Shown piece after piece: positions 26,905 to 36,226 of a stretch of 64,000 nt of DNA (positions are counted from its first letter, which is position 1; the number at the start of each line of letters is the position of its first letter). A model generated the notes under the pieces. The model was not told where the DNA came from and made no database searches. It was given only the letters and a program-made list of their open reading frames with translations. A program made the position numbers and the translations under genes. The DNA is from Pseudomonas fluorescens (GTDB lineage Bacteria; Pseudomonadota; Gammaproteobacteria; Pseudomonadales; Pseudomonadaceae), in contig NZ_JSAK01000023.1 of NCBI RefSeq assembly GCF_000802965.1, positions 1 through 64,000 on the forward strand. The letters run 5' to 3'.

Positions 26905-29900
26905 TTATTGCGCCGGTTGCGCAGCCCGCATGTTCTCTCTCAGGCAGACTTGCGCCCGCTCGAAATCGAATTGCATGACAGCGCTTTCCAGTGATGGGAA
27001 GCGATGGGCAAACGCGCTGCGCAACAAGCCCGCATGGGAGGAAAAACAGGTCACTGCCTGTGCATCAAAATCACCCAGAAGGGCGTCGAGATCGCGGCAG
27101 ATCCGTTGCAGCTCGACAACGTCGACCCCTGTTGGCATCGTCTCGACTTTGTCGGGCAATTTCTCGCGCAACTGCTCGAGCAGTGCGTCCAGGGGGGCAG
27201 ACAACGCTTGCAGGCTGATGTGCAACTCATCCATTGGGCGCCTGGCGCGCAGTGCCTGCTCCAATTCACTGGCGGCTTGTGCGACAGCGTCGGCACCGAT
27301 GGTCGCTGAGGCGCCTTTGCAGCCATGGACCAACCACTCGGCCTGAACCCGTTCGTCCGCCGCCAGCGCCGCATGCAGCTGTTGCAGCAACGGGCTCTGG
27401 TCGGCCAGATAGCGGTGCAACAGATCCGCATACAGGTTGTGTCGGCCCAACACCCGTCGCAACCCCGCAGCCATGTCCAGTCCTTCGACTTTCAAACCCG
27501 AGTCACACACCGCTGCTTGCGGCATCCCTGCGCGAATTGGGCGGGCCGGATGCTCAGTGAGCCAACGTCGCACAATGGCGTAGAGCGTCTGTGGCTCGAA
27601 GGGCTTGCTGACAAAATCATTCATGCCGGCCGCCAGACACGCGTCATGATCACGCTGGCTGGCGTTGGCGGTCATCGCGACAACGGGCAGTGTGCTCAGA
27701 CCCGGCAACCGGCGCAGCAGACGGGTGGTCGCCAATCCATCGAGCACCGGTATCTGCATGTCCATGAACACCAGGTCATAGCGTACTTCGGACAGCCGAT
27801 TCAGCGCCTGACGGCCATCCGCCGCGATATCCACCCGACAACCCACCGCCTGCAGCAACTCGGCGGCCACCTGCTGGTTCAGTTCATTGTCTTCCACCAA
27901 CAAGACACGGGTCCCTTCGACAGCTCTCCAATCGCTCAAAGGCTCCCCGGCGGTGAGGCCATCAACGACATCGCTGCTGGCCAATTGCAGACGGACTTCA
28001 AACCAGAAGTTACTGCCTTCGCCCAACAAGCTCTGGACGCCGACCTCACCCCCCATCAACCCTGACAGTTGTTTGGCGATCGCCAGCCCCAGGCCCGTAC
28101 CACCAAAGCGTCGTGTGGTAGAGGCGTCGGCCTGCTGGAAGCTCTGGAATATGTGCTTGAGCTGTTCGGGCGAGAGCCCTATGCCGCTGTCGTTCACGCT
28201 GAAATGAAGCAAGGCATCGTCCGCGCCGGCCTGACGCAGGCTCACCTCAACCCGGATCTGCCCACGTTCGGTGAATTTCACCGCATTACTCAGGTAGTTG
28301 AGCAGTATTTGCCGCAGTCGTAATGGATCGCCGCACAAGCATTCGGGCACATCGGCATCGACATCAAGGCGCAGGTCCAGGCCTTTATCGGCAATGCGCG
28401 GACGTACCTGGTCGAGCACTTCTTCAAGCAAGTGGGTCAGGCTAAAGTCGCGGACCTCCAGTTGAAGCTTGCCGGCCTCGATCTTGGAAAAATCCAGAAT
28501 GTCATCAATCACACCCAGCAAATGGCGGCTGGAGCTTTGGACTTTGTTCAGGTAGTCGCGCTGACGTTCGTCCAGCTCAGTCCTCAACGTCAGGTGCGTC
28601 ATGCCGATAATGGCGTTCATTGGCGTGCGAATCTCATGGCTCATGTTGGCCAGGAATTCGGCCTTGATGCGTGCACTGTCCTCGGCCAGTTGCCGCGCTT
28701 GCTGCATCTCGTCTGCCGCCGCCTGTTGGGCGGATATGTCTTCGATGATCCAGATCGAACCGCGTGACTGATTTCCGGAGGCGATGGCCCGGGCACTGAC
28801 GCTGGCCCAGAAGCATCGGGCGTCCTTGCGACGAAGTTGCAATTGCTGCTGGTAGATTCCGCCGCTGTCGAGCGCCTCGCGAACCTGCGCTTCCAGGGTC
28901 ATCAACGATTGCTCCGAAATAACCTGATCCAGCCAGATCAGCGGGGAGCACTGCAATTGCTCGTCCGGCGCGTATCCCAGTAATTCATCCAGCCGCGAAT
29001 TGGCCTGGGTGATCAACCCGTCCTGCACCAAGGCAATGCCATAGGGTGCCGAGGTCACGATGGCTTGTTGCTGTTCGTGCGCCTCGCGCAGGCTGCGTTC
29101 TTCCTCTTTGCGCTGGCTGAGATCGCGAATCGCAATGCACAGGCATGGCTTTCGATCCTGTCGCGCCGGTAACAGGCACAGGAACACTGCGGCAGGAAAC
29201 TCATGACCATCCGCACGACGAGCGACCAGCTCGGCGGTGTCGAGTACCTTGTTCACACGCACTCGCTCGAGCAGGGCATCAATGGCTTCGAGCTGACTGG
29301 CCGGGAACAGCGAGCGGTAACTCAGACCCAGCAAGTGGCCGGGGGCGTAACCAAAGACCTGTTCGCTTTCCTGATTGGCCAGGATCACACCGTCCTCGTC
29401 GAACACCAACAGCGCTTTAGGGGCGAACTCGACGATGCCGCGATACCAGCTTTCGGTCGCTTCCAGGGACTGCTGGCGTTGCTGCAGTACCAGCGCCTGA
29501 CGCTCCAGTTGCCGCGCTTGCAGGTGGGCTTGCTGCAGTAACTGCTGATTGTGCGTGCGTTGCTCCAGCAAGTTCAGCAATGGGCCGAGCCGATTGGGCA
29601 AGCTGTCGAGCAACTTCAACTGGGCAGGGGCCGGGCGATGGGCGAAATCGAGTTCAAGGCTGGCCAGCTGCTGCCCCTGTTGCAGCAGCGGCAAACTGTA
29701 ATGCACCTGGCCGGTACGCATGACAAACGGCTCTGCGTCGAATAGCAAAAGCGTGTTGCACCCCAGCCATTCGCCGAGTTTCTGCTGCACCGTTGCGGCA
29801 AAAGCCTCGTGACTGGTGCACAACTGCAACGCTTGCACCAACTCGCCGAGGTGGCCCTTGACCCAGTGCTGTCGGTGCAGTTCTTCATTGACCTCGACAT

Positions 29901-30642
29901 AAGCATCGAAGGCCTCGGCCAGGGTTACGACTTCGCCAAGTCCCTGGGGCTGGTGCGGTTCGCCAAGAGCCTCGCCCGCACGCAGGCGGCGCATGCGCTC
30001 GGACAGGCGCAACAGAGGGATCATCAATCGGCGGCGCAGCAACACCAGAAATGTCCAGAGGCCGGCGCCCAACGTCGTCAGCTGCATCAGGACATTGATG
30101 TGGCTGGCCAGCCTGGCTTTGTTCCGGGCGGCCTCGAAGTCACTGTTGAAACGCTGGGTAGTGGAGAGGGAGAGTTGATTAAGCGCGTCTGCAAAATTCC
30201 ACTCGGAGTTGATGTAAGTGGTCCCTGACAGCAGTGACGGCCCCCCTCGGTGCCAGCTCTCTTCCATGGCCTGACGCTCCATTGCTGTCTGCTTGAGATC
30301 CATCTGCTCGACTTTGGACAGCATTCGGGTTTCCGAGTCAGTCAGTCCGATCTCGCGAAAACCCTGCGCCGCTTCCTGGAACGTCCGGTCTCTTTGCCAC
30401 TTTTGGTTGTATTGGGTCAGAAACAGTTCATCGCCCGTGCTGACATACAGACGCGCCAATTGAGTCAATTCGCGGTTGAGGGTCGCCATCCGGGCAACAC
30501 CGGTGATGGTCTGGTGACGGCGATCAGTGGCCCGCTCGGCTTGGGCACCGTAATACTCATCGAGCGTTACGGAGATCAGGCAGGCAATCAGCGCCATGCC
30601 AAATCCTACGGAAATGAGTTTGCTCAGACGTTCCAGGCTCAT
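26905..30642 (-). CDS. Hybrid sensor histidine kinase with PAS, receiver and HPt domains
   Basis: This 1245-residue membrane kinase runs: helix (about 10-27), periplasmic domain, helix (about 182-205), HAMP-like stretch and long coiled coil. Two PAS domains (about 405-640) follow. Then come HisKA with FLANMSHEIRTPMNAI, an ATPase domain with NDSGIGLS and GGTGLGLAI, a receiver (VLLVEDNELNQQ, phospho-Asp in LVFMDMQIP) and a C-terminal HPt with VHGCKGASATIG. The layout is that of BarA/GacS-type phosphorelay kinases. The ATG at 30642 has AGGAGG upstream; the frame extends to 30852 but without support. It likely phosphorylates the HD-GYP regulator next door. Confidence 0.87.
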   Translation of the reverse strand: MSLERLSKLISVGFGMALIACLISVTLDEYYGAQAERATDRRHQTITGVARMATLNRELTQLARLYVSTGDELFLTQYNQKWQRDRTFQEAAQGFREIGLTDSETRMLSKVEQMDLKQTAMERQAMEESWHRGGPSLLSGTTYINSEWNFADALNQLSLSTTQRFNSDFEAARNKARLASHINVLMQLTTLGAGLWTFLVLLRRRLMIPLLRLSERMRRLRAGEALGEPHQPQGLGEVVTLAEAFDAYVEVNEELHRQHWVKGHLGELVQALQLCTSHEAFAATVQQKLGEWLGCNTLLLFDAEPFVMRTGQVHYSLPLLQQGQQLASLELDFAHRPAPAQLKLLDSLPNRLGPLLNLLEQRTHNQQLLQQAHLQARQLERQALVLQQRQQSLEATESWYRGIVEFAPKALLVFDEDGVILANQESEQVFGYAPGHLLGLSYRSLFPASQLEAIDALLERVRVNKVLDTAELVARRADGHEFPAAVFLCLLPARQDRKPCLCIAIRDLSQRKEEERSLREAHEQQQAIVTSAPYGIALVQDGLITQANSRLDELLGYAPDEQLQCSPLIWLDQVISEQSLMTLEAQVREALDSGGIYQQQLQLRRKDARCFWASVSARAIASGNQSRGSIWIIEDISAQQAAADEMQQARQLAEDSARIKAEFLANMSHEIRTPMNAIIGMTHLTLRTELDERQRDYLNKVQSSSRHLLGVIDDILDFSKIEAGKLQLEVRDFSLTHLLEEVLDQVRPRIADKGLDLRLDVDADVPECLCGDPLRLRQILLNYLSNAVKFTERGQIRVEVSLRQAGADDALLHFSVNDSGIGLSPEQLKHIFQSFQQADASTTRRFGGTGLGLAIAKQLSGLMGGEVGVQSLLGEGSNFWFEVRLQLASSDVVDGLTAGEPLSDWRAVEGTRVLLVEDNELNQQVAAELLQAVGCRVDIAADGRQALNRLSEVRYDLVFMDMQIPVLDGLATTRLLRRLPGLSTLPVVAMTANASQRDHDACLAAGMNDFVSKPFEPQTLYAIVRRWLTEHPARPIRAGMPQAAVCDSGLKVEGLDMAAGLRRVLGRHNLYADLLHRYLADQSPLLQQLHAALAADERVQAEWLVHGCKGASATIGADAVAQAASELEQALRARRPMDELHISLQALSAPLDALLEQLREKLPDKVETMPTGVDVVELQRICRDLDALLGDFDAQAVTCFSSHAGLLRSAFAHRFPSLESAVMQFDFERAQVCLRENMRAAQPAQ

Positions 30643-30940
30643 GAACCCTCCTGCGACAAAAGCCCCGGACAGGTGCCGCAAGCTTGGGTGTGCAGTAAAC
30701 AGCCGCGCCTGCGTCGGTGCTGTGAAAACCGCTGATCCCGTCGAATTGGTTCGATGAAAAACGCTGAAAAGCTGTGAAACGACGCCGCAGTTGACGCAAT
30801 GGCAAGTGATTGCGGGGAGGGAAGGGCATGGATCACTGAGTAAGCCCTGCATTCCTTGTAGGAATGCAGTACATAAAATTAATGAATTTTTATTATCGCC
30901 GTGGGTGACGTAGTTTGATTTGAGGACACGGAGAACCGCC

Positions 30941-31657
30941 TTGAAATCATCCTCTTTCGACGCCGCTGATAAATTTGATACTTCACGAGCCGATGAATAC
31001 GGACGTCAGAGCCGTATTGCCCTGGCGGGATATGACGCCTGCCAGGACTTGGCAGCCTGCATGCTATCGGCAAGCCTGGGCAGTCCGGATTCGGCCAACA
31101 TCCTTGTGGTGGGCGCTGGCGGTACGGCGCAGGAAATTATCGCCATGGCCAGGCTTGAGCCGGGTTGGCACTTCACCGCCGTTGATCCATCCGAGCCGAT
31201 GTTGGCGGCCGCGAAGGTGCAGTTAGCGGCAAACCATTTGCTTGAAAGAACGACCGTGCATCTTGGGCATGTGGATGAACTGACAGCCGACGAGTCCTAC
31301 GACGCAGCCACCTTGATCGGCGTGCTCCATCATCTCCCCGGGGATGAGGCCAAGCGACAAGTTTTACGATCCATTCGGACCCGTCTGAAGCCAGGTGCGC
31401 CGCTGATTGTCGCGGGCAATCAATATGCTTACGCCAGTCAGCCGTTACTGCTGGCTGCCTGGGGGCAACGGTGGCGGCAGCATGGAGCCAGCCCGGATGA
31501 GATAAAAGTCAAACTCGGGAAAATCCTGCAAGGCGCTGACCCTCCACATTCCGAGGCGGCGGTTCAAAAGCTTTTGCAGGAAGCCGGTTTTGGAGAGGGT
31601 ACGCGTTTCTTCAGCAGCCTTTTCTGGGGGGGCTGGTTGACGTGCAAGATGGCCTGA
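30941..31657 (+). CDS. SAM-dependent methyltransferase (class I)
   Basis: This 238-residue protein has a Rossmann methyltransferase fold: motif I VVGAGGTAQE near residue 57, acidic motif II VDPSEPML and a post-motif VLHHLPGDEA. The start is probably the TTG at 30941, with CGGAG seven bases upstream; a TTG at 30920 is the alternative. Substrate unknown. It is divergent from the hybrid kinase gene and not clearly linked to its neighbours. Confidence 0.75.
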   Translation: MKSSSFDAADKFDTSRADEYGRQSRIALAGYDACQDLAACMLSASLGSPDSANILVVGAGGTAQEIIAMARLEPGWHFTAVDPSEPMLAAAKVQLAANHLLERTTVHLGHVDELTADESYDAATLIGVLHHLPGDEAKRQVLRSIRTRLKPGAPLIVAGNQYAYASQPLLLAAWGQRWRQHGASPDEIKVKLGKILQGADPPHSEAAVQKLLQEAGFGEGTRFFSSLFWGGWLTCKMA

Positions 31658-31672
31658 ACCTGGGGGGCGATG

Positions 31673-31734
31673 GTCCGCTTTTGGACGATTGCTGCTGATT
31701 GCGAAGGGGTGCAATCGACCCAAAGCTGCCGGAC
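31673..31734. repeat. Dispersed palindromic element, copy A
   Basis: This imperfect hairpin begins GTCCGCTTTTGG and ends CCAAAGCTGCCGGAC; the inner arms CGATTGC/GCAATCG pair well. It sits between two convergent genes. A homologous 49-base core recurs at 45989-46037 and a truncated start at 34148-34159. I recall this class as common in Pseudomonas intergenic DNA. Confidence 0.6.
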
Positions 31735-31837
31735 ACCTATGGCTAAAATTGACCGATTGCCGCCCCTCGAAAAGGGTAGCAATTCTACCACTTGGCCCTA
31801 CTCATCGATGGTAGCGAACCACTCCCCCTCATCTTCG

Positions 31838-33004
31838 TCACACCACTGCTGCTTCAATCGTTCTGGAACGCCAGGCATAAGCCAACACCATCAGCAGCCC
31901 CAGAGCAGCCATCGCCGCTCCGGCCAGGGAAATCGCCGGATAACCCAGACCAGCGTTTATCACTGCTCCGCCCAGCGCTGCGCCGATCGCGTTGCCAAAA
32001 TTGAAGGCGCCAATGTTCACCGCAGAGGCAAGATTGGGCGCGTCCTTGGCTGCTTCCATTACGCGCATCTGTAGCGGCGGCACCAGGGCGAAACTGGCGA
32101 TACCCCATATCAGGATGGCCAGAGCAGCCGGCACCGTCCAACGCATCAGCAGGGTGAATGCCAACAAGACGAGAATCAGAACACTTAGCGAGACGATCAA
32201 GGTGCGATCTATCGAGCGGTCGGCGGCCTTGCCGCCCCACATATTGCCCAGCGTCAACCCCACACCAAAAAGCACCAGCATGGCGGTGATGTAGGCGGTG
32301 GAACTATTGGTCTCGCTGCTGAGGATCGGCGCGATGTAGGTGAAGACGGTAAACATTGCGCTCGATCCGACTACGGTCAGGGCCAATGCGCCCAGCACCG
32401 GACCACGCCCCAGTGCCCGAATTTCGGCCATTACACCGACGCTTTGCGGCGTCTTCAGGTTAGGTAGCGCGAACCACAACGCGGCCATGGTCATCACGCC
32501 GAGGCCGGTAATTCCCCAGAAAGCAGTGCGCCAACCGAACAGTTCACCAAACCAGGCGGCCAGCGGCACACCGCCGATGGTCGCCAGGGTCAGGCCCATG
32601 AACATCGCCGCAACCGCCCCGGCACGTTTCTCCGGGGCGACCACGCTGGCGGCGACGATGGAGCCAACGCCAAAAAATGCACCATGGTTCAGTGAGGTCA
32701 CCACCCTGGCGACCATGAGGCTGTAGTAATCGGTGGCCAGGGCTGACATCAGATTACCCAGGGTGAAAATCGCCATGAGTCCGATCAGCAGATAGCGTCG
32801 GGGAATCCTGCCGGTGGTCAGGGTCATCAGCGGTGCGCCGAGCAATACGCCCAGCGCATAAGCACTGACCAGCAAACCTGCGGCGGGAATGGAAACGCCC
32901 AGATCCGCAGCGATACTCGGCAACATCCCCATGGGGGCGAATTCTGTTACGCCGATGCCAAAGGCACCAATGGCGAGCGCGACAAGTGGTGGATTAATAC
33001 GCAT
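31838..33004 (-). CDS. MFS efflux transporter, DHA1/AraJ-like
   Basis: This 388-residue, 12-helix major facilitator begins GAFGIGVTEFAPMGMLPSIA, the N-terminal signature of the AraJ/YdhP sugar- and drug-efflux branch. The ATG at 33004 is chosen because the frame back to 33424 only overlaps the divergent LysR gene. The neighbouring LysR regulator probably controls it. Substrate unknown. Confidence 0.87.
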   Translation of the reverse strand: MRINPPLVALAIGAFGIGVTEFAPMGMLPSIAADLGVSIPAAGLLVSAYALGVLLGAPLMTLTTGRIPRRYLLIGLMAIFTLGNLMSALATDYYSLMVARVVTSLNHGAFFGVGSIVAASVVAPEKRAGAVAAMFMGLTLATIGGVPLAAWFGELFGWRTAFWGITGLGVMTMAALWFALPNLKTPQSVGVMAEIRALGRGPVLGALALTVVGSSAMFTVFTYIAPILSSETNSSTAYITAMLVLFGVGLTLGNMWGGKAADRSIDRTLIVSLSVLILVLLAFTLLMRWTVPAALAILIWGIASFALVPPLQMRVMEAAKDAPNLASAVNIGAFNFGNAIGAALGGAVINAGLGYPAISLAGAAMAALGLLMVLAYAWRSRTIEAAVV

Positions 33005-33098
33005 GGAAGGCTCCTTATCTATGCCGCTAATGCTACGATCCAGTCTTTTCAGGCGGTAGATAGCATTTTTGGCAATCACCTTTGCGCAGGAGGCACAA

Positions 33099-33992
33099 AT
33101 GGATTTCAACGGCAGGTCAGGTGAAATGAGCGTGTTCACCACCGTGGCGCAGGAAGGCAGCCTGTCGGCCGCCGCGCGTGCACTGGGCCTGACACCCTCG
33201 GCAGTCAGTCGGATCATCGCGCGTACTGAGCAACGTCTTGGCACCCGCCTGCTGTTGCGCACCACCCGAGCGATTACCTTCACTGCCGAGGGCGAAGCGT
33301 TCCTGCGCGGCGCCCGGCGTATCCTGGCCGACATGGACGAGGTCGAAGAAGCCATCGCCGACCAGGGCGTACCCAGAGGGCGATTGCGGGTCAGTGCCGC
33401 CCTTGGCCATGGGCGGCTGGCCATCGTTCCCTTGGTTGCAGCATTCAGCGCCCGTTACCCGAACATCGTCGTCGACCTCACCCTCGGCGACGAAGTGGTC
33501 GACATTCTCGGCGGGCAGGCCGATGTCGCAGTCCGCTTTGGCCATCTTCCCGACAGCCCGCTGACCGCGCGCAGGATCGGCGACACCGGCCAGGTAGTGG
33601 TGGCATCGCCCGAGTATCTGCAGCGCCACGGTATCCCCCAGGAACCGGAAGACCTGCTACAGCATAACTGCCTGCGATTCAACTTCCGGCGTGCCGAACC
33701 CAACTGGCCGTTCATCCGCGATGGAAAAGAGTTTTCCCTGAAGGTCAGCGGCAACATCGAATGCAGCAGTGGTGAAGCGCTGGCACAACTTGCACGAGTA
33801 GGTGCCGGCATTGCGCGTATCGGTGAGTTCAGCGTGAGCGAGGATTTGCGACGCGGCGACCTGATTCCGCTATTGGAAGCCTGGAACCCCGGGGACCAGG
33901 AACCGATTCATGCGGTGTTCGTCGGCGGGGCGGCAATGCCGGCGCGGGTGCGATTGTTCGTTGACTTTTTGCTGGAACATCACCGGATGTAA
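33099..33992 (+). CDS. LysR-family transcriptional regulator
   Basis: This 297-residue LysR regulator has an N-terminal winged helix (FTTVAQEGSLSAAARALGLT) and a C-terminal effector domain. The ATG at 33099 has a full AGGAGG upstream; an earlier in-frame start at 33069 is weaker. It is divergent from the MFS efflux gene, and the 94-base gap holds an imperfect dyad (near TATCTATGCCGC and GCGGTAGATAG) suited to LysR control. Confidence 0.88.
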   Translation: MDFNGRSGEMSVFTTVAQEGSLSAAARALGLTPSAVSRIIARTEQRLGTRLLLRTTRAITFTAEGEAFLRGARRILADMDEVEEAIADQGVPRGRLRVSAALGHGRLAIVPLVAAFSARYPNIVVDLTLGDEVVDILGGQADVAVRFGHLPDSPLTARRIGDTGQVVVASPEYLQRHGIPQEPEDLLQHNCLRFNFRRAEPNWPFIRDGKEFSLKVSGNIECSSGEALAQLARVGAGIARIGEFSVSEDLRRGDLIPLLEAWNPGDQEPIHAVFVGGAAMPARVRLFVDFLLEHHRM

Positions 33993-34147
33993 GCGGAGGC
34001 GTAAGCTGATATTTCCGGGTACTTGTGATGTTGAAGTGACCAAAACATTTTTGGGTGCACTATCAATAGGTGGTTTGCCTTACTGGAACAATCGTGAGCT
34101 CTGGCATTGATGGGTCGTCCGCACCTCTTAAAATGGCCGTCGTGAAA

Positions 34148-34159
34148 GTCCGCTTTTGG
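34148..34159. repeat. Dispersed palindromic element, truncated copy B
   Basis: GTCCGCTTTTGG is identical to the first 12 bases of copy A at 31673. It then stops where IS30-type leader sequence begins, as if the insertion had split the element. Confidence 0.5.
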
Positions 34160-34222
34160 CTGTGGATTCAACCGGTCGATGCAACACAACTAAATTCTGT
34201 GTAAGCAGAAGGAGTGTTGCAG

Positions 34223-34366
34223 ATGAAGCACAGACCTCGGATCTATTACACCGAAAGCCAGAAAAAACTGACGTGGGATCACTGGCAGAAAGGCGACTCT
34301 CTCCAGCACATAGTCCAACTATTTGATCGAAACCATTCATCGATACAGCGCGTCTTGGCGGGAATG
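34223..34366 (+). pseudogene. IS30-family transposase, N-terminal fragment
   Basis: From the ATG at 34223 (GGAG upstream) the frame encodes IYYTESQKKLTWDHWQKGDS and FDRNHSSIQRVLA. This is the helix-turn-helix start of IS30-type transposases. Homology ends near 34360, where the sequence runs into an antisense IS1182-type gene. About 45 residues remain, without the DDE domain. Confidence 0.75.
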
Positions 34367-34515
34367 ACGCCTTCAAAACCCCGCTTACCCAGGTCAAGTT
34401 CATCGACAAAAACGTCGACTACGCGCACCGGATTGGTATCACTGACGTAGTTGTCGAGGCTTTCGGGAAGTAAGGTGCTTTGCCCTCGATGTTCGCCTTG
34501 GATAAAGCGCTTCAT
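34350..34515 (-). pseudogene. IS1182-family transposase, N-terminal fragment
   Basis: On the minus strand from 34515 the frame reads MKRFIQGEHRGQSTLLPES and VVDVFVDELDLGKRGFEGVI. I recognise this as the conserved start of IS1182-type transposases. After about 54 residues it becomes antisense of the IS30 fragment. The catalytic core is absent. Confidence 0.75.
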
Positions 34516-34676
34516 GGGCGATCCCTGCGATGAATTCCTCAGAAATCATCGCAATGGTTCACGAATGTGTTTTTGAGCAATCTGGGCCGGAAAGCGACGG
34601 TTTAGTTGCGACCGTCGCTGGGGGATATACACCTCTTACTGCTTACCTGCCTCTTTTATGTGGAGATAAGCCCGCT

Positions 34677-35894
34677 TTAGTTGGCGGTCTTCAGTTGCAC
34701 TTCGGCGGTCGAACTGGAGCGGGCGATCACAGTGAGGATCGACAGGGCGGCGATCACCAGCCCTGGTGACGTCGCCAGCAGCACGCCAGTGGTGCCCGCA
34801 CCGGCAGCAAGGATTTGCCCTGCGGCCAAGGGGCCTGCCACCGAGCCCAAGCGGCCGATCGCCACGGCCGCGCCGACGCCGGTGGCGCGCACTGCGGTCG
34901 GGTAGGACGGTGGCGCCAGGGCGTAGAGCACCAGTTGCGCAGCCATGACGAACAACCCGGCGGCAAACCCGGCGATCGCCATCGGCACGATGCCCACGGC
35001 CAGGCCGACCCCGGCCAGCGCCGTCAGCAACCCGGCATAGACGAACAGCACGACCTTGACGCCGTTGCAACGGTCCAGGAGCAGGCCGCCGAGCAGCGAG
35101 CCAAGGGCGCCGCCGATGTTGAACAGCATCTGCACCAGACCCGCCTGGGGTTTGCTGAAGCCCTGTTCCAGCAGCAACGAAGGCAGCCAGTTGAGCAGCA
35201 TGTACATCACGGTCAAGGTGAAGAAATAGCTCAGCCACAAGGCCAGGGTGTTGCGTGTGCGGCCTTCGCCGAACAGCGCCTGGGCACTGGATGGCCGCTG
35301 GCTGCCAGTGGCTGAGTGTTGTTGGCGGAAGGCGCTGGATTCGGGCAGCAGCAGGGCCATCAGCGGTACCACCAGCAAGGGCACCAGGCCGCCGATGATG
35401 AAGGTGGTTTGCCAGTGCTCGCTGGAAAACATCGCCACCACCGCTGCGAGCGCACCGCCCAGGGGCACGCCGCAATACATGACACTGATGGCGGTGCCGC
35501 GGTTGCGTTCACTCACGGCCTCGGCGCACAAGGCGATCAGGTTGGGCAGGGCGGCGCCCAGGCCCAGGCCGGTCATGAAGCGCACCAGCAACAGGCTGGA
35601 GTAGCTCTCGACGTAGGCCGTGCACAGGGAAAACAGGCCGAACAGCAGCACGGCACCGACGAGGATTTTCTTGCGGCCGATGCGATCGGCGACCCAGCCG
35701 CCAAAAAACGCCCCGGGCAGCAGGCCGATGATCCCGGCGCTGAACACCCAGCCCATCATCTTCGGGTCCAGGGCAAAACTCTGGCGCAACCCGGCGGCAG
35801 CGGTGCCGGCGGCCTGCAGATCGAATCCTTCGATCAGCGCAACGATAAAGCACAAAGCGATTGTCAGCGTCGAACGACGCGATGGGCTGTCCAT
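34677..35894 (-). CDS. Aromatic-acid:H+ symporter (AAHS family MFS)
   Basis: This 405-residue, 12-helix MFS protein has the AAHS hallmark near the N-terminus (ALIEGFDLQAAGTAAAGL) and the loop motif GWVADRIGRKKILVGA. Relatives (PcaK, MhpT, BenK) import benzoate-like acids. The ATG at 35894 has GAGG upstream; a start at 35936 is possible. On the minus strand AACAACAA lies just before the ribosome site. Divergence from an OprD porin and closeness to the ferulate genes suggest hydroxycinnamate uptake. Confidence 0.85.
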   Translation of the reverse strand: MDSPSRRSTLTIALCFIVALIEGFDLQAAGTAAAGLRQSFALDPKMMGWVFSAGIIGLLPGAFFGGWVADRIGRKKILVGAVLLFGLFSLCTAYVESYSSLLLVRFMTGLGLGAALPNLIALCAEAVSERNRGTAISVMYCGVPLGGALAAVVAMFSSEHWQTTFIIGGLVPLLVVPLMALLLPESSAFRQQHSATGSQRPSSAQALFGEGRTRNTLALWLSYFFTLTVMYMLLNWLPSLLLEQGFSKPQAGLVQMLFNIGGALGSLLGGLLLDRCNGVKVVLFVYAGLLTALAGVGLAVGIVPMAIAGFAAGLFVMAAQLVLYALAPPSYPTAVRATGVGAAVAIGRLGSVAGPLAAGQILAAGAGTTGVLLATSPGLVIAALSILTVIARSSSTAEVQLKTAN

Positions 35895-35907
35895 GGGTGG
35901 AACCTCA

Positions 35908-35915
35908 TTGTTGTT
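35908..35915 (-). promoter_or_regulatory. AANAANAA motif before the symporter gene
   Basis: The minus strand reads AACAACAA 13 bases before the start at 35894, next to the ribosome site. This is the Crc/Hfq recognition pattern used for catabolite repression in Pseudomonas. Confidence 0.5.
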
Positions 35916-36199
35916 TTTGTTGTGGAGTCGAGCCATCCCATCGCACCGGGTATGTGGAAGATGGCTGCTGACGAATAAGATAACAAAGATAACTAAAAAA
36001 TGAACTGCCCAATGAAAATCGCAAAAAACAACAAATAAGCTATATAAATCAACTACTAATATCGATATAAGGCGGCCAGTCTAAAAATAGATAATAATAT
36101 TAATGTTCGATTATCGGTCATTTGCCATTGACAGGGTTCATTGGCTGTTTCCATTCTCTGTTCGCGAAGCCGGCTGCACTGGGCTCTGCCGGCGGCACA

Positions 36200-36210
36200 A
36201 ACAACAATAA
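36200..36210 (+). promoter_or_regulatory. AANAANAA motifs before the porin gene
   Basis: Overlapping AACAACAA and AACAATAA lie 17 bases before the porin ATG at 36227, matching Crc/Hfq target motifs. Confidence 0.5.
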
Positions 36211-36226
36211 AAAATGGAAATCGAAC

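Larger units (their letters stand above)
33993..34676. other. IS-scarred intergenic region
   Basis: This 684-base stretch has no intact gene. It holds a truncated palindromic element, the 5-prime piece of an IS30-type transposase and, head-on, the 5-prime piece of an IS1182-type transposase. The rest (about 33993-34145 and 34516-34676) shows nothing I recognise. Confidence 0.7.
35895..36226. other. AT-rich divergent promoter region
   Basis: This 332-base gap between the symporter and porin genes is strongly AT-rich from about 35975 to 36115. It includes tandem GATAAC units near 35980-35995. It probably holds two facing promoters. I could not assign a firm -35/-10 pair. Confidence 0.5.
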
